Source: Megamerina dolium
Taxonomy: Eukaryota; Arthropoda; Insecta; Diptera; Megamerinidae
Assembly (NCBI GenBank): GCA_963854835.1
Contig: OY978526.1
Span: 26,091,073 to 26,155,072 of the forward strand
DNA length: 64,000 nucleotides
Direction: 5' to 3'
The position numbers were made by a program, and so were the translations under genes. Shown here piece by piece: positions 24,796 to 44,362 of the stretch. The notes under the pieces are model-generated. The model was not told the DNA's origin. It saw only the letters and a program-made list of their open reading frames with translations, and did not search any database. Numbering within the stretch: position 1 is the first letter of the stretch; every line of letters starts with the position of its first letter.

Positions 24796-24796
<1 letters not shown>
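23784..24796. other. Intergenic, no gene seen
   Basis: Upstream of the third gustatory receptor. AT-rich; only short chance open frames. Confidence 0.45.
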
Positions 24797-24836
<40 letters not shown>

Positions 24837-24840
24837 ATAT

Positions 24841-24903
<63 letters not shown>
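24797..24903. repeat. (TA)n microsatellite
   Basis: About 105 bp of TA repeats with small interruptions. Confidence 0.95.
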
Positions 24904-24907
<4 letters not shown>

Positions 24908-24940
24908 AAGCAAAAAGAGCCATGATACATATAAAACACT

Positions 24941-25010
24941 ATGGCTACCGTAACTCAGTTGGTGAGTGGTGAGTTAGAACCCAGGACGCAACGAATTCAA
25001 ACTTCGTTTA
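24941..25010 (+). repeat. Possible tRNA-like SINE head
   Basis: tggctaccgtaactcagttgg resembles a Pol III A-box region, and gaattcaaacttc about 45 nt later is a weak B box. It sits next to a (TA)n tract like the better SINE copies. Too short and degenerate to be a tRNA gene; tentative. Confidence 0.3.
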
Positions 25011-25302
25011 GGAACCAAAAAAGCTAAGCTTCATGCCTCAGGTATTTTTTTTTTTAGGCATAGAACTTTTCTTTGCAAGTGAAATACAAAAAAAAAATGA
25101 AATTGTCAATATTGTGGTTTTATTAGCTTGTAAATTTGAATGCATTTAGTGTTTATAAAGAATTCCGGGAATATGGCTACCTCGACTGTGTCGTTCCAAG
25201 TTTGTATCGGGAAATTTCAGTCCTCGCTCATGCTCACTTCTATAGCGACGATAATCCATTAAAGTGAACGTAAACATAAATTAGCCCATCGTATTACGTA
25301 TA

Positions 25303-26953
25303 CAGTGGCTCCCAGCTTATTTCGTACAGTGACAGTTTAAAAATTGCTGCAGTCGTAATTCCTAATATAGCAAAAATTTGAACAAAATATAAATGCCATT
25401 TTAGAAAGGAAGGTTTGTTTTTTATTTTCCAAAATTTACTTTTTCAAAATTTTAGTGTTTGACACTATAAAAAAATAAAATAAGAAAAAAATAGGAAAAT
25501 TCATGCCACAGCTTATTTCGTACAGTCTCTTTAAGTTCAAACTAAAAACAAAGTAAGTTGATTTTAATATTTAGTTGACATCCCTTAGCGTTAATGACAG
25601 CCTGGAGTCTATTTGGCATTGAATCCACCAATTTTTGAGTGATGTCTGGTGTGATTTTTTTCCATTCTTCCATCAGTACCTTCTTTAGGTCTTGCTTATT
25701 AGAAATCTTGTGTGTTCTTATTTTATTGTCCAAAATAGACCAAAGATTTTCAATCACATTCATGTCAGGTGACTGTGGTGGTGGAGACATCAAGTGTGGG
25801 CAGTTCCAAATAAGCCAAGATTGCACAATCCCAGATTTATGTTTTGGGTCATTATCTTGGTAGTACCGAAATTCTTCCCGCAAACCCAGTTTGTCTGCAC
25901 TTTGAAGTAAATTGTTTTTCAGAATCTCGAGGTACTTCATTTTGTCCATTGTTTCCTCAATAAAAACCAATTCACCTACTCCGGCTGCTGACATACAGGC
26001 CCAAACCATCACGCTACCGCCACCATGCTTCACTGTGGGCTTAAGGTTCTCCTTGTTTAGCTCGGTATTCGCTTTACGCCAAACATATGACATTCCGTCC
26101 GAGCCAAAAATATTAAACTTAGACTCATCCGCGAAAATAACGGTATTCCAGAACGCAGGAGTATTAATAATATGCTCTTTGGCGAAGTCAAGTCGGCGTT
26201 GTATATTCATTTTCGAAATGAATGGTTTCTTTCGGGCTACTCGACCGTTCAAGTCATGATTGCGCAGCACACGTCGGACAGTTTCAGCACTGGATGATTT
26301 TCCTATTTCACGCTGAACATCTGCAGCCAACTTCGGAGCGGATAACTTTGGATTTTTCTTAATTTTTCGTACAATATAACGCTCGTCTGAAGCGTTGAAA
26401 ATCTTATTAGGTGCTTCTCTGCCCTTGTTCTCCAACCGATTTTCGCGAACGAAGCGTTGAATGATGTATTGGACAGTTGAGGCACTTAAATTTGTCATTT
26501 CAGCAATTTTTCGCACACTCTGACCTTTCCTAAAATGGTTAATTACCAGTTTACGCTGTTCCATCGTTGTACGACGACCCATAACGCTAAATGTTTAATT
26601 TACAGCACTTTAACTATTTAAAATAATAATAATAAAAATTGTTATAATAGTTAAAAAGGTTCAAAAACTCATACAATTCAAAAAAACTTTGTAACTGCGC
26701 GGCAGAATGAAACTTACTTACATTGAAGTTTGTGTACGAAATAAGATGTGAGCTGAAAATCAGCTGATCAATAGTTTTTCTCTCTTGCATGACAAAAAGA
26801 ACAATTTTTGGGGTTCCCCGTTTTCTTATTAGGTTTACTAAACACATACATAGACATCTACATTCAAAACTTATTGATAAGTTTTTTAGTTTCGATGTTA
26901 CAGCCATGTACATAAAAATATATACACTGTACGAAATAAGCTGTGAGCCACTG
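25303..26953 (-). mobile_element. Tc1-like transposon, family A, copy 1 (1651 bp)
   Basis: Flanked by TA (25301-25302 and 26954-26955). The ends read cagtggctc.cagcttattt followed by cgtacagtg in inverted orientation. Inner repeats of cagcttatttcgtacagt lie near 25506-25526 and, inverted and weaker, near 26731-26754, again an IR/DR layout. A second copy in opposite orientation is at 42713-44362. Confidence 0.93.
25542..26582 (-). CDS. Tc1-like transposase, family A, near-intact
   Basis: A 346-codon frame starting MGRRTTMEQRKLVINHFRKG, with paired helix-turn-helix regions in the first 120 residues. The catalytic triad is FADESKFNIFG, YQDNDPKHKSG and SPDMNVIENLW with 34 residues between Asp and Glu (DD34E). 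Compared with the other copy, one base is missing near the end (around 25576), so the C-terminus reads GCQLNIKINLLCF instead of GCHTKY. The catalytic core is untouched; activity is possible but unproven. Confidence 0.92.
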   Translation of the reverse strand: MGRRTTMEQRKLVINHFRKGQSVRKIAEMTNLSASTVQYIIQRFVRENRLENKGREAPNKIFNASDERYIVRKIKKNPKLSAPKLAADVQREIGKSSSAETVRRVLRNHDLNGRVARKKPFISKMNIQRRLDFAKEHIINTPAFWNTVIFADESKFNIFGSDGMSYVWRKANTELNKENLKPTVKHGGGSVMVWACMSAAGVGELVFIEETMDKMKYLEILKNNLLQSADKLGLREEFRYYQDNDPKHKSGIVQSWLIWNCPHLMSPPPQSPDMNVIENLWSILDNKIRTHKISNKQDLKKVLMEEWKKITPDITQKLVDSMPNRLQAVINAKGCQLNIKINLLCF

Positions 26954-27581
26954 TATGCTGGTCAGATGTACACATAAAAAACCCCAAATTTTTGCATCAT
27001 TAACAGTTTTGTTTTTTGTTAAAATTAAATCTTATTTTTATTTTATATATCAATTATTGCAGTTTAATTTTTTGAAGTTCCTATGTATTTTAAGCGCCAT
27101 TATTGTGGATAATATTATCTCCTGTAGATAATTTATTTCTCGAATAAAGTCAATTAACCAGCTGTAACATAATCAACAATTACTGCATCTTCATATTCAT
27201 TTGTTTATATCTCGAAATGTTCATAGCTTACCTCATTATGTGAATCATATGTACATATACATATGTTAATATCCGATTACTTTTTCCTCTGAACTAATTA
27301 AGAGAGAATTTAAACTGAACTAAAACCAGTAAGTAAATAGTAATAGTTGAAATTGACTGCAAATGAATAAAATATGTATTTAATTCAAGTGTAGTTATGT
27401 CCTTCCATATAAAATATATTGTATGTAGTAGGACATGTGAAGTTTTCTTATGGGAAGACAGTAGTACATTTGTTTATTGTTAGGCACCCATTTCAGCGAA
27501 ATCATAAACACTGAGAGGTGGTTTAATTAACCCCAATACCACCCTTGTCTGTACCACATAACATTTGATATTGATTTTATT
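26954..27581. other. Intergenic between Tc1 copy and second duplicate
   Basis: AT-rich. The last exon of the gustatory receptor copy 2 should lie here. The only splice-compatible short frame (acceptor near 27128) does not resemble the family's final membrane exon, so no exon is claimed. Confidence 0.45.
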
Positions 27582-27618
27582 AAAGCAATAGTTCTAACGT
27601 AGTTAGTTAATTTCTTAC

Positions 27619-29857
27619 CGAAGTCAAAAGTTCACGATTTACATTGACGTATCCTTTTAAGCTAACAACTGCAGGATTCATTTCGAGTGCAACAATGAAT
27701 AGATCAATTTCATTTTTTGCCTCTTTGTCGGTTTTGCGTAAATCCGCTGAGAGGAGTACGTTTTGTACACCCTTCGCAACTTCTAAAGTGGCGGCATGAG
27801 AGCAATCACAAAATATAAATAACAAAGCGCCACAATATATAGCATCAACGATTAAGCCAACTTCTTTATATGAAATGAAACTTCCATCGCTATGATCAAC
27901 GATCTCTGCAAAAGCTCCATAAACTGCAATAACGATGTTAACGAAACTACAAATGAGTTATTACTGACACAAACTATGCATTTGCTAAAATTTGAGTGTT
28001 CTTACATAAAAATACAATAAGTAGAATAGGTTCTTGCGTATGCATTTCCCAATGATTGAAGTAATTCACTTAGGTTCAGCCATAGAAAGCGATATTTTGA
28101 TATCACAACAGCCAAACAATCCTTGCGAACTTCCTGCATAAGAACAAAGTGGGTATTAAAATTGATTTTACTTAACCTGGCCTTGACGTGATGAGATATG
28201 CCATGGCGCAAGGTCAAATATTGTGTTAAAAATTCTACTAAAATCAATAGACAATAGACTCTTGACACTGATATAGCCAGCCCTACCAATGTTGGATTAA
28301 AAGGACGTATTAACATATATATTTATGATATTTATAGAGATTTAAAATTGAATGTAAAAAATAAAGTAAAACATATTGTATAAAAATGAAATTATATATT
28401 TACATATATAAACTTACATCCCGGAAGCACTTTGCTAGTGAAAATGATGCTGTTTTTATAGCCCTAGAGTTTATATACCACAACGCACAATTCATATTGA
28501 TCATTATTATAATGTGATAATAAGCAAGGGTGTGCCATAGAGGATATCCTACGATTAAAAAGGAAAACCCTATAGAAACATTTATGATGTCTTGGTAAAA
28601 CATCTCAGATTTATATTCATCAACAAAAACTTGGTATTTTTATGATCACAGACCACTGAAATACCATTTTATTAATAGCAACCGTATACCAAATAGTTTC
28701 TAAAAGTAAGTCGCGAAATGGAATTAAATGATTATAATGTAACTAACAAATTACCATCTAAAAGAAAAGATAATAAAAGCAAAAAGAAAACAGCACACAA
28801 AAGGCATCCCACTGATATTATAACGATTAACATTTTCAATCGAGGAAATTGTAAAGACCTCCCTGTAACTCGATAAAATCTGAGCTGAAAGCAAAGAAAT
28901 AATTTAAATTAATCAATTAATTCGATATTATATTATATACAAAGCTTAATGTCAAATGTTGTTTGATAGAAGGATGTACGCAAGGTATAATTAAGAAGGT
29001 AAAGCAATCAGAAAATCCTCTTGATAAGTACAAGATATGCCAAAAATATATTCAGCAAATGTCAAAATCGTATCCTTAGTTTTTCTACTTCTTTCTTGAG
29101 AGAATGCATACTACTCTGCAGGATTGCCTTACCATATATAATTAGACCATTGGGGTACGTTCGCAAACATCTCTCAGGAAAAATCGAGCAACATGTTATA
29201 CATATGATGATTATTACCTGAAAAGCACCCCACGATGTTTTGTATATAGCTACTTCATTGGCTACGCCCCACCCTACAAATGGAATCCAAAAATGTGGTA
29301 CCAAATAAATTACAAATATAATAGCATAAATATATTCATCAAATTTTTTGGTTTCATGCAATATTCGTATACGTTCTTGTGCAACAATTAGCACAATAAC
29401 CGACATAAAGCTCCAAAATATGATTGCATAAATAGTAGCCGTAGATTTCCATGAAAAACTGATTCTTCCAGGAGAAGAGCGTAGTATTGGCATTACACCG
29501 AGTGCTCGGAAAAGATAAATTAATAACTTGTGATCTCTGTAGAACTGAAAAAAAAAACACAACACACACAGCCTTATGTAAATATATAACAAATATGGCG
29601 CTTTTCATTTGAATGTCTATCCACTGTACATTTAAGTTTAAATACAAATTTTTTTAACATACCTGGTCATGTTTTTCAACTGTGTCTCCATCTCGTGAAT
29701 TTAGCTGAGCTCTAAGTTGTTCTCTTCTTCCATTTTGAGAATATAAATCTTGTTTTAATTTACTTGATATTGGCCTTGCGTAGGGACTTATCTCAGACTG
29801 TAGCAAGCCATAATCCAGAAATTTATTATATGATAATGAAAACATTTTCGAAAGCAA
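27619..29857 (-). CDS. Sugar-type gustatory receptor, duplicate copy 2 (last exon not found)
   Basis: Exons 29857-29663, 29544-29218, 28884-28755, 28548-28418, 28133-28006 and 27946-27619 join in phase to about 413 residues, starting MLSKMFSLSYNKFLDYG. Compared with copy 1 the exons show very few, mostly silent changes, while one intron has a 32 bp indel. The last exon seen ends at VNRELLTS with a good donor (GTAAGA). A family-typical final membrane exon was not found in the 660 bp before the Tc1 element, so the gene may be truncated or the exon may lie further left. Divergent to the polycystin-like gene, 0.9 kb apart. Confidence 0.83.
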
Positions 29858-30367
29858 TAACTGGTCAGCAAAATTATTAAGCCCTTATATACAAAAAATT
29901 TAGCATAAATAATAAGCAAACAATTCAAAAGTTATTGATTTAAAAAAATAATTTTCATTTGTTTTTTATTTTGTTTATGTTTTGAATAATTACTTAATTT
30001 CTAATGTACATTACACATATGTAAATGTGGTTCTCATCTAAGCGCTTAAATGCCTCGTAAATTATGCACGTTTCGTAAACTTACGAGCTCGCAAAACAGC
30101 TGTCCAAATTTATATGTGAAGTGATTTACACCACAAATTGTGTAAGTTTAAGCGAAGGCAGAAAGTAACCGCGTTTAGTAGACAGCTGTTAATAATATAG
30201 AAATATTTAAGCAGACGTGTTCATCCAACACTGTGTGCAAACGCCTGAATTTCAGCGGTTAGTAAATTTAAACGTTTAAATGAATACCATTAATATGTAA
30301 AACTTGATATGTGACGAATTGATTCATTACAGATAAAAACTATGCGATTGTTATTACCCATTACCCA

Positions 30368-30576
30368 TTATCTGGTTCCGAACAACAGAGCCCTTGCGAC
30401 ATCCATTTTTCTAAGCTCTGTCACAGAGCTCTTTTAGAAGCTTATTCATGCCAAATTCTTTCTGCAGGAAGAATTACCAATTGCTTGCCGACAGGGGGGT
30501 ATCGTTCGAAACCAAACAAATATTTTCGGTATTAAAGTTGTGCCAGGGATTGAACCCACGACCTACAGATTAGTGT
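30368..30576 (-). repeat. Truncated tRNA-derived SINE (duplicate)
   Basis: Second copy of the 2757-2965 fragment, carried along in the duplication. Confidence 0.6.
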
Positions 30577-30747
30577 ATTACAAGTGCTTAATATTGTTAC
30601 GGAGTGTATACATGTGTTCATTATGGTTGCGGAGTGTATTACATGTGTTTACTATAATGTTGCTATGGCGATATAATGCCGTAAACGAAAAACTACAAAC
30701 TATGAGTTATAGTAATCGCATTTACGACAAAATTACAATTGCTAAAA

Positions 30748-37769
<7,022 letters not shown>

Positions 37770-37809
37770 TTTAAGATAGTATTTGCAGCAATGTGTTTTA
37801 GGGCAGAGT

Positions 37810-40047
37810 AAAATTGAATTTATAAGATTATTTTTAGTATAAATTTTAATAACGTGTAATTTTTTAAAAATTAATAAGAGAATTTATGATAAAAAATGAA
37901 AAATTAAACATCAAAATTAAAATTTTTTAATAGATTCTTTTTTTAAATTAAGGGATGATAATGCTACTCTATGATTTAAAAATAATTTATGATAAACTAA
38001 TAGCAACAAACTGACCAAGAAATAGAGCATCATCAATTGAAGTGCTGGCAAATGGGGAAAAATAATCAACAAAACGTTGACAGTAAAGCATGAAATATGA
38101 ATGAAATTATCAGCGCACGAAAACATGTGCTTCACTATGCAGTAGCAGAACAAAAAAACAAATTATGTACACATTTTACATTTCATAAAATTCGTATTTC
38201 CGTAAAATAATAATAATAATCACACTTTACAAAGTGAAAGCAACTATTGTATGAAAGTCATTTGCATACTATACTAGTATAAAAACTACACTAATTTACT
38301 ATATTTAATTCGAATGTATTCAATAAATATTTGTTTTCCACCACTCAGAAGTCGTTTTATCCGTTTATACCGAGCGATCATCGAAGAAACATTACCAAGT
38401 TATGCCTTTAAAAGACACGAACAAGGTAAAGTTCAAATCCTCACGCTACAGATAAAACGATATACCTCTTCATCGCGGGTGGGAATTTCTTTCACTTTGG
38501 GGTGAAAGTAAATGAAGACTGACTACAGAAATGATCCTGTGAAGTATAGTCTTAACTAAAACAAAATAAACTAAACTATATATCTCTATTTACAATATAA
38601 ACCAAATGAGAAGTATGTCAATTTAACACAAGCATTGAAAAACTACTTTTGTGTTATGTAGAAGTATATAAATACTTACGGTATGAGGGTAGTTTAAATA
38701 CGCAGAATATGAAAACTACAATACATACACATATGAGTACCTACTATACGAATTTTATTGTTTCATGCGGCTATATGATTTTAGCTATTCTAATTTTAGC
38801 TGTTAGATACATTAGGGCAAATCAAATTTGAGTGGCGTCAAATTTGTCAAATCATACAGCCTAAAAATAAACTATCGTTGACTCAAAGTATATTTGCCAA
38901 GAAACTATGGATCTAAGATCAATGTAAACAACTCGCATTTCGACAAATAAATATTTTTATCCATACAAATTGGTTCATTCTCGTTTTGCTACACGAATGT
39001 GGATAATGTGACCCACCATAATGTACATACATACATATGTGCTTATTTACAAAAGCTTTCAAAAAGTATCTATTTACAGTAAAAACAGCAAGAGATACTA
39101 TAAACAATTGCTTGTGTGCTAACAGCGCTGCAGGTAGGCTGTTATCAAAATATGTATACTTACATTTTTTCTTGTTTTCAATTTTAAATTCTCCATTATT
39201 GAAGTCATCTAAAATCTTTGGCCAGTAAAACTAAGATTTTTTTATAAAATTTTGTGTGGGGAATATGTCAAACAAGTCGATTCTAACTCTACGATGATTG
39301 TAACTTTGACTATAGCTACGAGCCTTCTTTTTTAAAGACAAACAATTACGATCTGCTACTTCTCTTGGTCAACAATAAAAAAAAATATTAAAAAAAACGA
39401 AGTAAACAACACATGTTTTTCTTGCCTTACGTCTGTGGAAAAAACGAAAACTGCACAAGTTTAAAGCAATAATATCCGAAATTTCAATTGTACTAATGCA
39501 CAAAATACTCAATATTTTTTTAAAAAGGGAAATTCGATAAGTTTTGATGTCATTGGTACACAAATATATTTCGATAAGTTTTACTCGAGGGTCCGATATT
39601 CAAAAATCGGAGTTTAATAATAATGCTGTGATAATAAATAATAATTCGTTTTCATTTTAAGATTTTGCTTAGATATATACATAAATTGAGAAATAAATCG
39701 GCGAATTTCAGTTTTTTGTTCTATAAAGTCGATATAAAGAAAACAATTATTATAAGCAATAAAAAAATGTATAATCATTATTTCTGAGCAAAAAATTAAG
39801 AATTAAAAATAATACAATGAAGTCAAACGCCTACATCGTGTCATATCATAATAACGAAAAACGAACTTTTGCATCTCTTTCTACATTTTATTAATATTAA
39901 TTTAGTACACACGTCAGATGTACTAAATGATTTTCCAATTGCTTTACCTGGTATGACGAAATCAATTGAGTAACCTTAACGAATCAGCTGATTCTGTTTT
40001 TACAGCTGTTTGTGTTTACAAACAATAACATTTATGCATACATTAAA
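37810..40047. other. Intergenic, no gene seen
   Basis: Strongly AT-rich with short chance frames only. A B-box-like gttcaaatcc near 38427 has no matching A box. Confidence 0.5.
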
Positions 40048-40583
40048 ATGAGGCTAACAAATATTTTTTTAAAACCGAAAGCATCCGAGGTGCTAACTGC
40101 TTATTTGAAACAGTGCAATGAACCTCCTTGGACGTCATATTTTGTGAAAGTTAGTATCGCCATAAGCTACTTGAAGAATTGAATTCTAACCGTGCTTACA
40201 TATTAATTTATAGTTTAAAGATGTCGAAAACGATCAGCGTGGAATGTCGCACTTCAATTGGACCCTGGAATCAGGTGTGAATTATCACATATTAAGAAGT
40301 GGTTGTTATCCATATATGAAATATCATTGCACTAAAAGGAATGTACAAGATCTATCCTTAGAGGATACATTCTTTCGTATCTTGAAAATTATAAATTTGG
40401 GTAAGTTGAAAGTTTGACTAAACTTTCTTTAAGTCATTTTTGCTTATTATAGGTCTTCCAATGCTCTTTTATGGATTGGCTGCAATTCACTTAATAAGCC
40501 ATACCGAAACGGTATATTTACCTGACGGTAAAAAAGTGCCTATATATTTTCTGTATGCTGAAGACAAAGGTTCCCGATTTTAA
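40048..40583 (+). CDS. C15orf61-like conserved small protein
   Basis: Three phase-consistent exons (40048-40149, 40214-40400, 40453-40583) give about 139 residues starting MRLTNIFLKPKASEVLTAYL. The blocks WTSYFVKF, DQRGMSHFNW, NYHILRSGCYPYMKYHC and TETVYLPDG with VPIYFLYAEDKG match the vertebrate C15orf61 family from memory. The function of that family is not established. A hydrophobic stretch (LPMLFYGLAAIHL) is the only membrane-like segment; the basic N-terminus could be a targeting sequence. Convergent with the acid phosphatase, 125 bp apart. Confidence 0.85.
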
Positions 40584-40707
40584 ATAATTGTTCAATTATA
40601 TAGTGAGAAAAAAGTAGCTATTTTCAATAAGAAAAATATAATGATAAAATAAGTAACAGTTTCTTTTAAGTAACATGTATATTTAACAATTTAACAAAAA
40701 ATATGTT

Positions 40708-42360
40708 TTAATTTTTACATTCCGTTATTGCATTTTCACAAGTTTCATCGTAATTATCCATAAGCAACGAACTTATAGATTCACTGAATTGTGTTAACGA
40801 ACACGGTGGATCACAATTGGGTATATTAATTTCCTTGGGGAATTTGTCATCACTGTTGTAATAGTAAACAATCTTTAAAAGAAATGCAATATATTTATAT
40901 CTGCCCACATCAAAGTAAATTGTATGCATGTATGTACTTTTACTTCAAAGTCGTCCTTAAACAATGAACTGTGATGTAGTTCAAATGCAAGCGCTGAAGC
41001 ATAATCTGGCAATTTCGCTGTCTGTTCAAGTATATTTAACGAATTCATAACATTCACCATGGTGACATCGTGCCCAGAATAGAGAAAGATTTTTCGATCC
41101 GGGCTTAAATTCTTTTTATGCTTACTTAGCATATTTTTGTGAATTTCTGTTAAAAATGCGCCGCCTTTTACCTTCTTCATTAGCTTGGTTTCGGTGAAGA
41201 GCGCATAGCTACGTTCCGCCAGTGGCTCCAATTGATCTGGATAAATATTCTCTGTCCAATCTGGTAATATCAAGCCAGCTTCCACTTCGGTTTTTAACGT
41301 ATTAAATAAAAGTTCCACATCTAGCACCGTTGAAACATTATTTCCAGTATGCTTTGCCAGCAGCCTGTAAAGTTCTGCATTCTTTTCATCCAGTTCTCGC
41401 AATTCGGGTGGTGGATTTTTGTACAATTTGCTGAGAACATTATCATATTTAGCACATGGTTTTTTCTGAGCTAAAAGCTACGAAATATTATGTTCATATA
41501 GCCATCGATGATGATATATAGTGATTGTATGATTACCGTGTCATCCTTACGTGGAATTGAATTCACTGCGACGGGCTGCCATGGAATTGGCAAAATGTTA
41601 TTATGCTGAAGTGGTGGCATAAAGCCAGCTAAAACACTTTGAGCTGTCATGAGACAACGCTCTGCTGCCGAGCTTAACACATACACCTGCTGCTGCGTAT
41701 AGATGCCATTAGGTGGTAGTAGACGATAATAACGCATGCGTAAATTTTTACCCAAATTATACGCTTGCAAATTACCTTTCTAGAGATAGGTAATAGTAAA
41801 ATGATGAAATTGTTTTTCTAATATTTTTTAAAAACATTTATATTGTATAGTATACCAGTGTTAAAGCTCCCAAACCGCCTGGCCAATCATGTGTTGCATG
41901 GGGGTCATTAGGATAAAATTTTGTAGGATTTTTTTCACCATGACGAAAGAGCTAAAAGAAGAATTATTGCTACATAAAAATACAATCTTAATTTTGTAAA
42001 TAACAAACCTTTTTTAATGTATTTTTAAGGTACTTACAATTGAAATCATACGTAAATTTCGTAGGCCACGTTCATCATTGTTGTCGCCAAACACAAAATA
42101 TGCCATCATTATAGCAAATAATGCACCGCCCAATATTACCACCGATATTTTTGTGCCACGCCTCGATTTACAATCAATATTAGCCATTTTATCTGCATGT
42201 GTACGTTTGCCTGCCGAATCAGTTTCACTCTAAAAGCTTTTTATATTTTATTAGCAATATTTTCTTAATCTTTTAAATTCACATCAAGCGTGTACACCTT
42301 TTTAAATTGTTTGTGGTGTTTTGATTCTGACCGTTTTCTTATTTCTGCATGCACTTGCAT
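40708..42360 (-). CDS. Membrane-anchored histidine acid phosphatase
   Basis: Histidine-phosphatase superfamily, prostatic/lysosomal acid phosphatase type, hydrolysing phosphomonoesters in the lumen or outside the cell. Six exons join in phase to 432 residues: 42360-42298, 42229-42038, 41951-41856, 41779-41537, 41477-40938 and 40872-40708. The N-terminus is basic and cytosolic-looking, followed by one membrane helix (ISVVILGGALFAIMMAYFVF, about residues 48-67), as in a type II anchor. The catalytic motif is LFRHGEKNP, with the nucleophile His in RHG. The proton donor motif is YSGHDVTMV. Paired Cys near the C-terminus (CDPPC, CENAITEC) fit disulphides. In the usual RHGxRxP motif the second Arg is Lys here. 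The first exon is the least certain, supported by phase and an ATG only. Confidence 0.88.
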
Positions 42361-42712
42361 TTTCTATAATAATCACAATTATGAAAACATGCGCGTCTAT
42401 AAATAGCTTCGGTTTTTCATGTTTTATATCATATTATTTATGTTTATGCGTGCGGTGACCCAAAGATTGAAGAAATGAATTGCATTGATTGCAATATACA
42501 TTTGTATGAATATAAATATTTATATAATTCAGTATATGCTCATATTACATATTACAAATGAATACGACTCACTCCATCCACCAACATCAAGTAACTATAC
42601 ATTTGACACAAATGTATCTATATTTCTATACATATTTCATTTGTTTTAATGCATGCATTACATTTTTCGTTCATCTCCCTATCATCACCTCGTTTGTTTA
42701 AACATACTTATA
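42361..42712. other. Intergenic, promoter side of acid phosphatase
   Basis: AT-rich; no gene or clear core promoter seen before the Tc1 insertion. Confidence 0.4.
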
Positions 42713-44362
42713 CAGTGGCTCACAGCTTATTTCGTACAGTGTATATATTTTTATGTACATGGCTGTAACATCGAAACTAAAAACTTATCGATAAGTTTTG
42801 AATGTAGATGTCTGTGTATGTGTTTAGTAAACCTAATAAGAAAACGGGGAACCCCAAAAATTTTTCTTTTTGTTATGCAAGAGAGAAAAACTATTGATCA
42901 GCTGATTTTCAGCTCACATCTTATTTCGTACACAAACTTCAATGTAGGTAAGTTTCATTCTGCCGCGCAGTTACAAAGTTTTTTTGAATTGTATGAGTTT
43001 TTGGACCTTTTTAACTATTATAACAATTTTTATTATTATTATTTTAAATAGTTAAAGTGCTGTAAATTAAACATTTAGCGTTATGGGTCGTCGTACAACG
43101 ATGGAACAGCGTAAACTGGTAATTAACCATTTTAGGAAAGGTCAGAGTGTGCGAAAAATTGCTGAAATGACAAATTTAAGTGCCTCAACTGTCCAATACA
43201 TCATTCAACGCTTCGTTCGCGAAAATCGGTTGGAGAACAAGGACAGAGAAGCACCTAATAAGATTTTCAACGCATCAGACGAGCGTTATATTGTACGAAA
43301 AGTTAAGAAAAATCCAAAGTTATCCGCTCCGAAGTTGGCTGCAGAGGTTCAGCGTGAAATAGGAAAATCATCCAGTGCTGAAACTGTCCGACGTGTGCTG
43401 CGCAATCATGACTTGAACGGTCGAGTAGCCCGAAAGAAACCATTCATTTCAAAAATGAATATACAACGCCGACTTGACTTCGCCAAAGAGCATATTATTA
43501 ATACTCCTGCGTTCTGGAATACCGTTATTTTCGCGGATGAGTCTAAGTTTAATATTTTTGGCTCGGACGGAATGTCATATGTTTGGCGTAAAGCGAATAC
43601 CGAGCTAAACAAGGAGAACCTTAAGCCCACAGTGAAGCATGGTGGCGGTAGCGTGATGGTTTGGGCCTGTATGTCAGCAGCCGGAGTAGGTGAATTGGTT
43701 TTTATTGAGGAAACAATGGACAAAATGAAGTACCTCGAGATTCTGAAAAACAATTTACTTCAAAGTGCAGACAAACTGGGTTTGCGGGAAGAATTTCGGT
43801 ATTACCAAGATAATGACCCAAAACATAAATCTGGGATTGTGCAATCTTGGCTTATTTGAACTGCTCACACTTGATGTCTCCACCACCACAGTCACCTGAC
43901 ATGAATGTGATTGAAAATCTTTAGTCTATTTTGGACAATAAAATAAGAAGACACAAGATTTCTAATAAGCAAGACCTAAAGAAGGTACTGATGGAGGAAT
44001 GGAAAAAAATCACACCAGACATCACTCAAAAATTGGTGGATTCAATGCCAAGTAGACTCCAGGCTGTCATTAACGCTAAGGGATGTCATACTAAATATTA
44101 AAATCAACTTACTTTGTTTTTAGTTTGAACTTAAAGAGACTGTACGAAATAAGCTGTGACATGAATTTTCCTATTTTTTTCTTATTTTATTTTTTTATAG
44201 TGTCAAACACTAAAATTTTGAAAAAGTAAATTTTGGAAAATAAAAAACAAACCTTCCTTTCAAAAATGGCATTTATATTTTGTTCAAATTTTTGCTATAT
44301 TAGGAATTACGACTGCAGCAATTTTTAAACTGTCACTGTACGAAATAAGCTGGGAGCCACTG
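42713..44362 (+). mobile_element. Tc1-like transposon, family A, copy 2 (1650 bp, inverted relative to copy 1)
   Basis: TA at 42711-42712 and 44363-44364. Ends read cagtggctcacagcttattt with cgtacagtg, inverted at the other side. Nearly identical to 25303-26953 but on the opposite strand. Confidence 0.93.
43083..44101 (+). pseudogene. Tc1-like transposase, family A, broken
   Basis: Same protein as at 25542-26582 for the first 258 residues. A G missing at about 43857 (attTGGaac in copy 1, atttgaac here) causes an immediate TGA within SWLIWN. In the original frame a second lesion changes Trp of NLWS to TAG (near 43923). The catalytic Glu region is therefore lost. The extreme C-terminus (GCHTKY, TAA at 44099-44101) is the undamaged form that copy 1 lacks. 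Confidence 0.92.

Noticed and set aside
38407..38470. B-box-like gttcaaatcc as evidence of another SINE
   Set aside because: No matching A box and no similarity to the other SINE copies.
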